From Marinobacterium nitratireducens (GTDB lineage Bacteria; Pseudomonadota; Gammaproteobacteria; Pseudomonadales; Balneatricaceae): DNA of 64,000 nucleotides. Below the pieces are notes generated by a model that saw only the letters and a program-made list of their open reading frames with translations, searched no databases and had not been told where the DNA came from. A program made the position numbers and the translations under genes. Shown piece by piece: positions 61,843 through 64,000 of this stretch (its first letter is position 1; each line of letters opens with the position of its first letter). The stretch lies in the NCBI RefSeq assembly GCF_014645375.1, contig NZ_BMLT01000007.1, forward strand, positions 62,001 to 126,000, given 5' to 3'.

Positions 61843-62568
61843 ATGTCCGAATGGTCACTTTCAACGCTGCTTGCGTCTTTGCACGATGATATTCAAAATC
61901 GTTTGGGCACGGCACGCAGGGCGTTACATCACCCAGGGACAAAAGGGGACGCCAGTGAAGGCGTCTGGATCGATATGCTCGACACGTACTTGCCAAAACG
62001 CTACCAAGCGGCCAAAGCTTTCGTAGTGGACAGCCAAGGTAGCTTTAGTGAGCAGATTGATGTCGTAGTTTTTGACCGGCAGTACTCACCGTTTATTTTC
62101 AAATTTGATGAGCAGATCATCGTTCCAGCGGAAAGCGTTTACGCCGTTTTTGAGGCGAAACAAACAGCTACAGCAGAACTTGTGGCTTATGCTCAGCGAA
62201 AAGTCGCTAGTGTTCGCAAACTTCACCGTACCAGCCTTCCCATCCCGCATGCCGGAGGCACGTACCCAGCTAAACCACTTATTCCAATATTGGGCGGTCT
62301 GCTCACATTTGAAAGCGATTGGAGCCCTCCGCTCGGCCCATCGTTCGACAAGGCACTCAACGTGGATCTGTCTGATGGTCGATTGGATATCGGTTGCGTG
62401 GCGTCACATGGGCACTTTTTCTACGATAGCCGCAATAACGGATTTCAGTTCGAACGGGAAAATAAGCCAGCAACAGCTTTTTTGTTCCGGCTGATTGAGC
62501 AGCTTCAGTTCAGTGGAACAGTTCCGATGATTGATATTGATGCCTATGGGAAATGGTTGACTCAGTAG
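61843..62568 (+). CDS. nucC: NucC effector endonuclease
   Basis: A 241-residue PD-(D/E)XK nuclease. Catalytic residues are D73 (QIDVVVFD), E104 and K106 (AVFEAK), matching those I recall for E. coli NucC, and the sequence resembles that protein throughout, for example VASVRKLHRTSLPIPHAGG and FSGTVPMIDIDAYGKWL. It is activated by cyclic triadenylate to cut all DNA and cause abortive infection. The ATG at 61843 has TGGAG upstream. Confidence 0.95.
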   Translation: MSEWSLSTLLASLHDDIQNRLGTARRALHHPGTKGDASEGVWIDMLDTYLPKRYQAAKAFVVDSQGSFSEQIDVVVFDRQYSPFIFKFDEQIIVPAESVYAVFEAKQTATAELVAYAQRKVASVRKLHRTSLPIPHAGGTYPAKPLIPILGGLLTFESDWSPPLGPSFDKALNVDLSDGRLDIGCVASHGHFFYDSRNNGFQFERENKPATAFLFRLIEQLQFSGTVPMIDIDAYGKWLTQ

Positions 62569-62994
62569 CTAACCTTACCGCTGGTAAATTCCGGGATTAC
62601 TATACCTACTTCCTTTCCCATAAATATCAGGATTGTTCCGCAATTGGTTATCCCGATCACGCTTATCAGACGGCGTCGAGTTATGTCAATCGTGATCTTT
62701 CTGCGGATAATCGTGTTCTCGTAAACGGTCGTTTTTTGGACATCAAAGCCATCTTGGCGAGCGATCTTCAAATCAGCGGGCGACCCGCTTCAATTGCTTT
62801 CTGGTAGCGCCGAGGACCTGGGCCAAGGTGTCAATTTTGTTGGCGTGGTGCAGATCGACCATGCGCAGCACTTTCTGGCGCGGTCCCCATTTGAAGATAT
62901 GGTACGACTAACTCAATCATGCCCAGTCCAGCCGTGGCTCGAATTTGGAACGCATGTGGAGGAAAAAGGCCGGATAATCAAGTATGATGGCTAA
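62553..62994 (+). pseudogene. Unrecognised, apparently frameshifted reading frame
   Basis: Two overlapping frames follow nucC. The first (62553-62807, 84 residues) overlaps the end of nucC and reads RDYYTYFLSHKYQDCSAIGY. The second, in another frame (to 62994), reads GQGVNFVGVVQIDHAQHFLA and LEFGTHVEEKGRIIKYDG. The composition of both suggests one decayed or frameshifted gene. I do not recognise either part. It ends 20 bp before the next gene. Confidence 0.4.
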
Positions 62995-63014
62995 CGACTG
63001 AAGAGGGTATATCG

Positions 63015-64000
63015 GTGAAAATAAAGCAGTTAAAGCTAACAAATTTCCGTCGTTTTGCAGAGTTCGAGATCAACTTTGAGCCACAACTAACCGTGCTCGT
63101 CGCCCGTAATGGAGCAGGTAAGTCAAGTGTACTTGACGCCGTTGCTACTGCACTGGGGCCTTTCTTGACGCGACTGCCTAAGGTGTCTGGGATCAATCCC
63201 AAGGACACCGATTTCCGTGTTTACCCTGATGGAAAGAAGCCACCATATATGCGGATAGCCTGCGAGAGCGACGGCGGAGTACGTTGGGATCGTACAGAAA
63301 AGCGAGACCAGACAAAGAAAACCGCATCGCAGATTCCCGATGGGGATGGCGTGAAGGCTCTTAATGAATATGTCGACCATTTTGTCGACGCCTATAATGA
63401 GGGCGAGTACTTTGAGTTGCCGGTGTTTATATATTATGGCACTGGTCGTGGTGTTTTTGATGTACCTCAGCGTACAAAAGGGTTTGGTAAAGAGTTCTCC
63501 CGTTTTGATTCCTTTGACGGATCGCTCGAAAGCCGAACGAACTTCAGGCGTTTTGTTGAATACTTTTACTATCTTGAAGAGCGGGAGAGTAAGAAACAAA
63601 AGGAACAGCGATCTTTTGACGTTGAGCTTCCTGAACTTAAAGCAATCCGAGCGGCGGTGCAACGCCTGATGCCGGATTTTTCCAATCCACGAGGGGCATA
63701 TCCGGCTGGAATTATGGTCGACTGGACGGTTGATGATAAGAAGAAGCAGCTTCGTATAGAGCAACTAAGTGATGGTTACCGCACAACATTGGCAATGGTC
63801 ATGGATATTGCGGCCAGAATGGCTGAAGCCAATCCGGATATGCAGGATACTTTGGATACGGAAGGGGTTGTATTGATCGATGAGGTGGACCTACACCTTC
63901 ACCCTGGTTGGCAGCAGAAGATTCTTCCAGAGCTTACTCAGACCTTTCCTAACATACAGTTTATTGTCTCGACCCATAGCCCTCAGGTAGTAACCACGGT
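63015..64000 (+). CDS. SMC/RecF-like AAA ATPase, partial (defence-associated type)
   Basis: At least 328 residues, continuing beyond the window. GTG at 63015 with GAGGG upstream. It begins MKIKQLKLTNFRRFAEFEIN with Walker A RNGAGKSS (the usual first glycine is Ala), then LSDGYRTTLAM, Walker B GVVLIDEVDLHLHPGWQQ and STHSPQVV. This is the layout of the AAA ATPases in Septu (PtuA), retron-associated and OLD-like defence systems. Which one cannot be told without its partner, which would lie to the right. Confidence 0.82.
   Translation, partial: MKIKQLKLTNFRRFAEFEINFEPQLTVLVARNGAGKSSVLDAVATALGPFLTRLPKVSGINPKDTDFRVYPDGKKPPYMRIACESDGGVRWDRTEKRDQTKKTASQIPDGDGVKALNEYVDHFVDAYNEGEYFELPVFIYYGTGRGVFDVPQRTKGFGKEFSRFDSFDGSLESRTNFRRFVEYFYYLEERESKKQKEQRSFDVELPELKAIRAAVQRLMPDFSNPRGAYPAGIMVDWTVDDKKKQLRIEQLSDGYRTTLAMVMDIAARMAEANPDMQDTLDTEGVVLIDEVDLHLHPGWQQKILPELTQTFPNIQFIVSTHSPQVVTT

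Overview
The window reads as a chromosome segment of a Gram-negative gammaproteobacterium, probably a marine Oceanospirillales-type organism. This is inferred from the porins, the several TRAP and tripartite tricarboxylate (TTT) transporters, and the absence of any Gram-positive feature. No 16S rRNA, tRNA or ribosomal gene is present, so the assignment is tentative. Most of the first 52 kb is GC-rich catabolic DNA; the last ~12 kb is an accessory island of mobile elements and phage defence.

Region 1 (1-34.8 kb) is a catabolic regulon. It holds a YidJ-like sulfatase (cut by the left edge), a TTT transporter, a porin, a TRAP transporter operon with a shikimate-dehydrogenase-like enzyme and an SDR, a sugar-type ABC transporter, a GlcG/HbpS-like protein, an aldose 1-dehydrogenase-type AKR, a CoA-transferase, an enoyl-CoA hydratase, an aldehyde dehydrogenase, a GMC oxidoreductase, EtfBA, ETF:quinone oxidoreductase, a second AKR, a TIM-barrel isomerase, a second SDR, an acyl-CoA dehydrogenase and a DUF993 aldolase-like protein. 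Eleven copies of one palindrome (half-site AAGTAACTAAC, 2-bp centre, mirrored half-site) lie upstream of these units, several just downstream of a recognisable sigma70 -10 box. Two closely related TetR regulators sit inside the cluster and each has a copy near its own start. The picture is one TetR-controlled regulon with three uptake systems feeding an unidentified, partly CoA-dependent oxidative pathway whose electrons reach quinone through ETF.

Region 2 (34.9-44.2 kb) has a 1,121-residue zinc-ribbon/class III cyclase/AAA/TPR protein and a GntR-controlled TAXI-TRAP transporter with a fumarase-superfamily lyase. Three copies of TTGTCYRGACAA lie in the divergent promoter.

Region 3 (44.3-52.5 kb) begins with a DUF4160/DUF2442-HTH pair next to a large inverted repeat. 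A second catabolic module follows: porin, aldehyde dehydrogenase, a third TetR regulator, a Tat-exported flavin amine oxidase, a cytochrome c and an NTF2-like periplasmic protein, with shared GGTC-N4-GACC operators. It resembles the NicA2/CycN arrangement, in which an amine oxidase passes electrons to cytochrome c.

Region 4 (52.6-57.9 kb) is a nested transposon. An ISKra4-type element truncates a mazE antitoxin on one side and abuts a recombinase remnant on the other. Its passenger gene is split by a 2,647-bp IS21-type element with a 5-bp target duplication, whose istB has an amber codon exactly at the Walker A lysine.

Region 5 (57.9-64 kb) is defence: CapP and CapH regulators diverge from a type III CBASS operon (CD-NTase, HORMA Cap7, TRIP13-like Cap6, NucC nuclease). 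A decayed reading frame and a partial SMC-like AAA ATPase run to the right edge.
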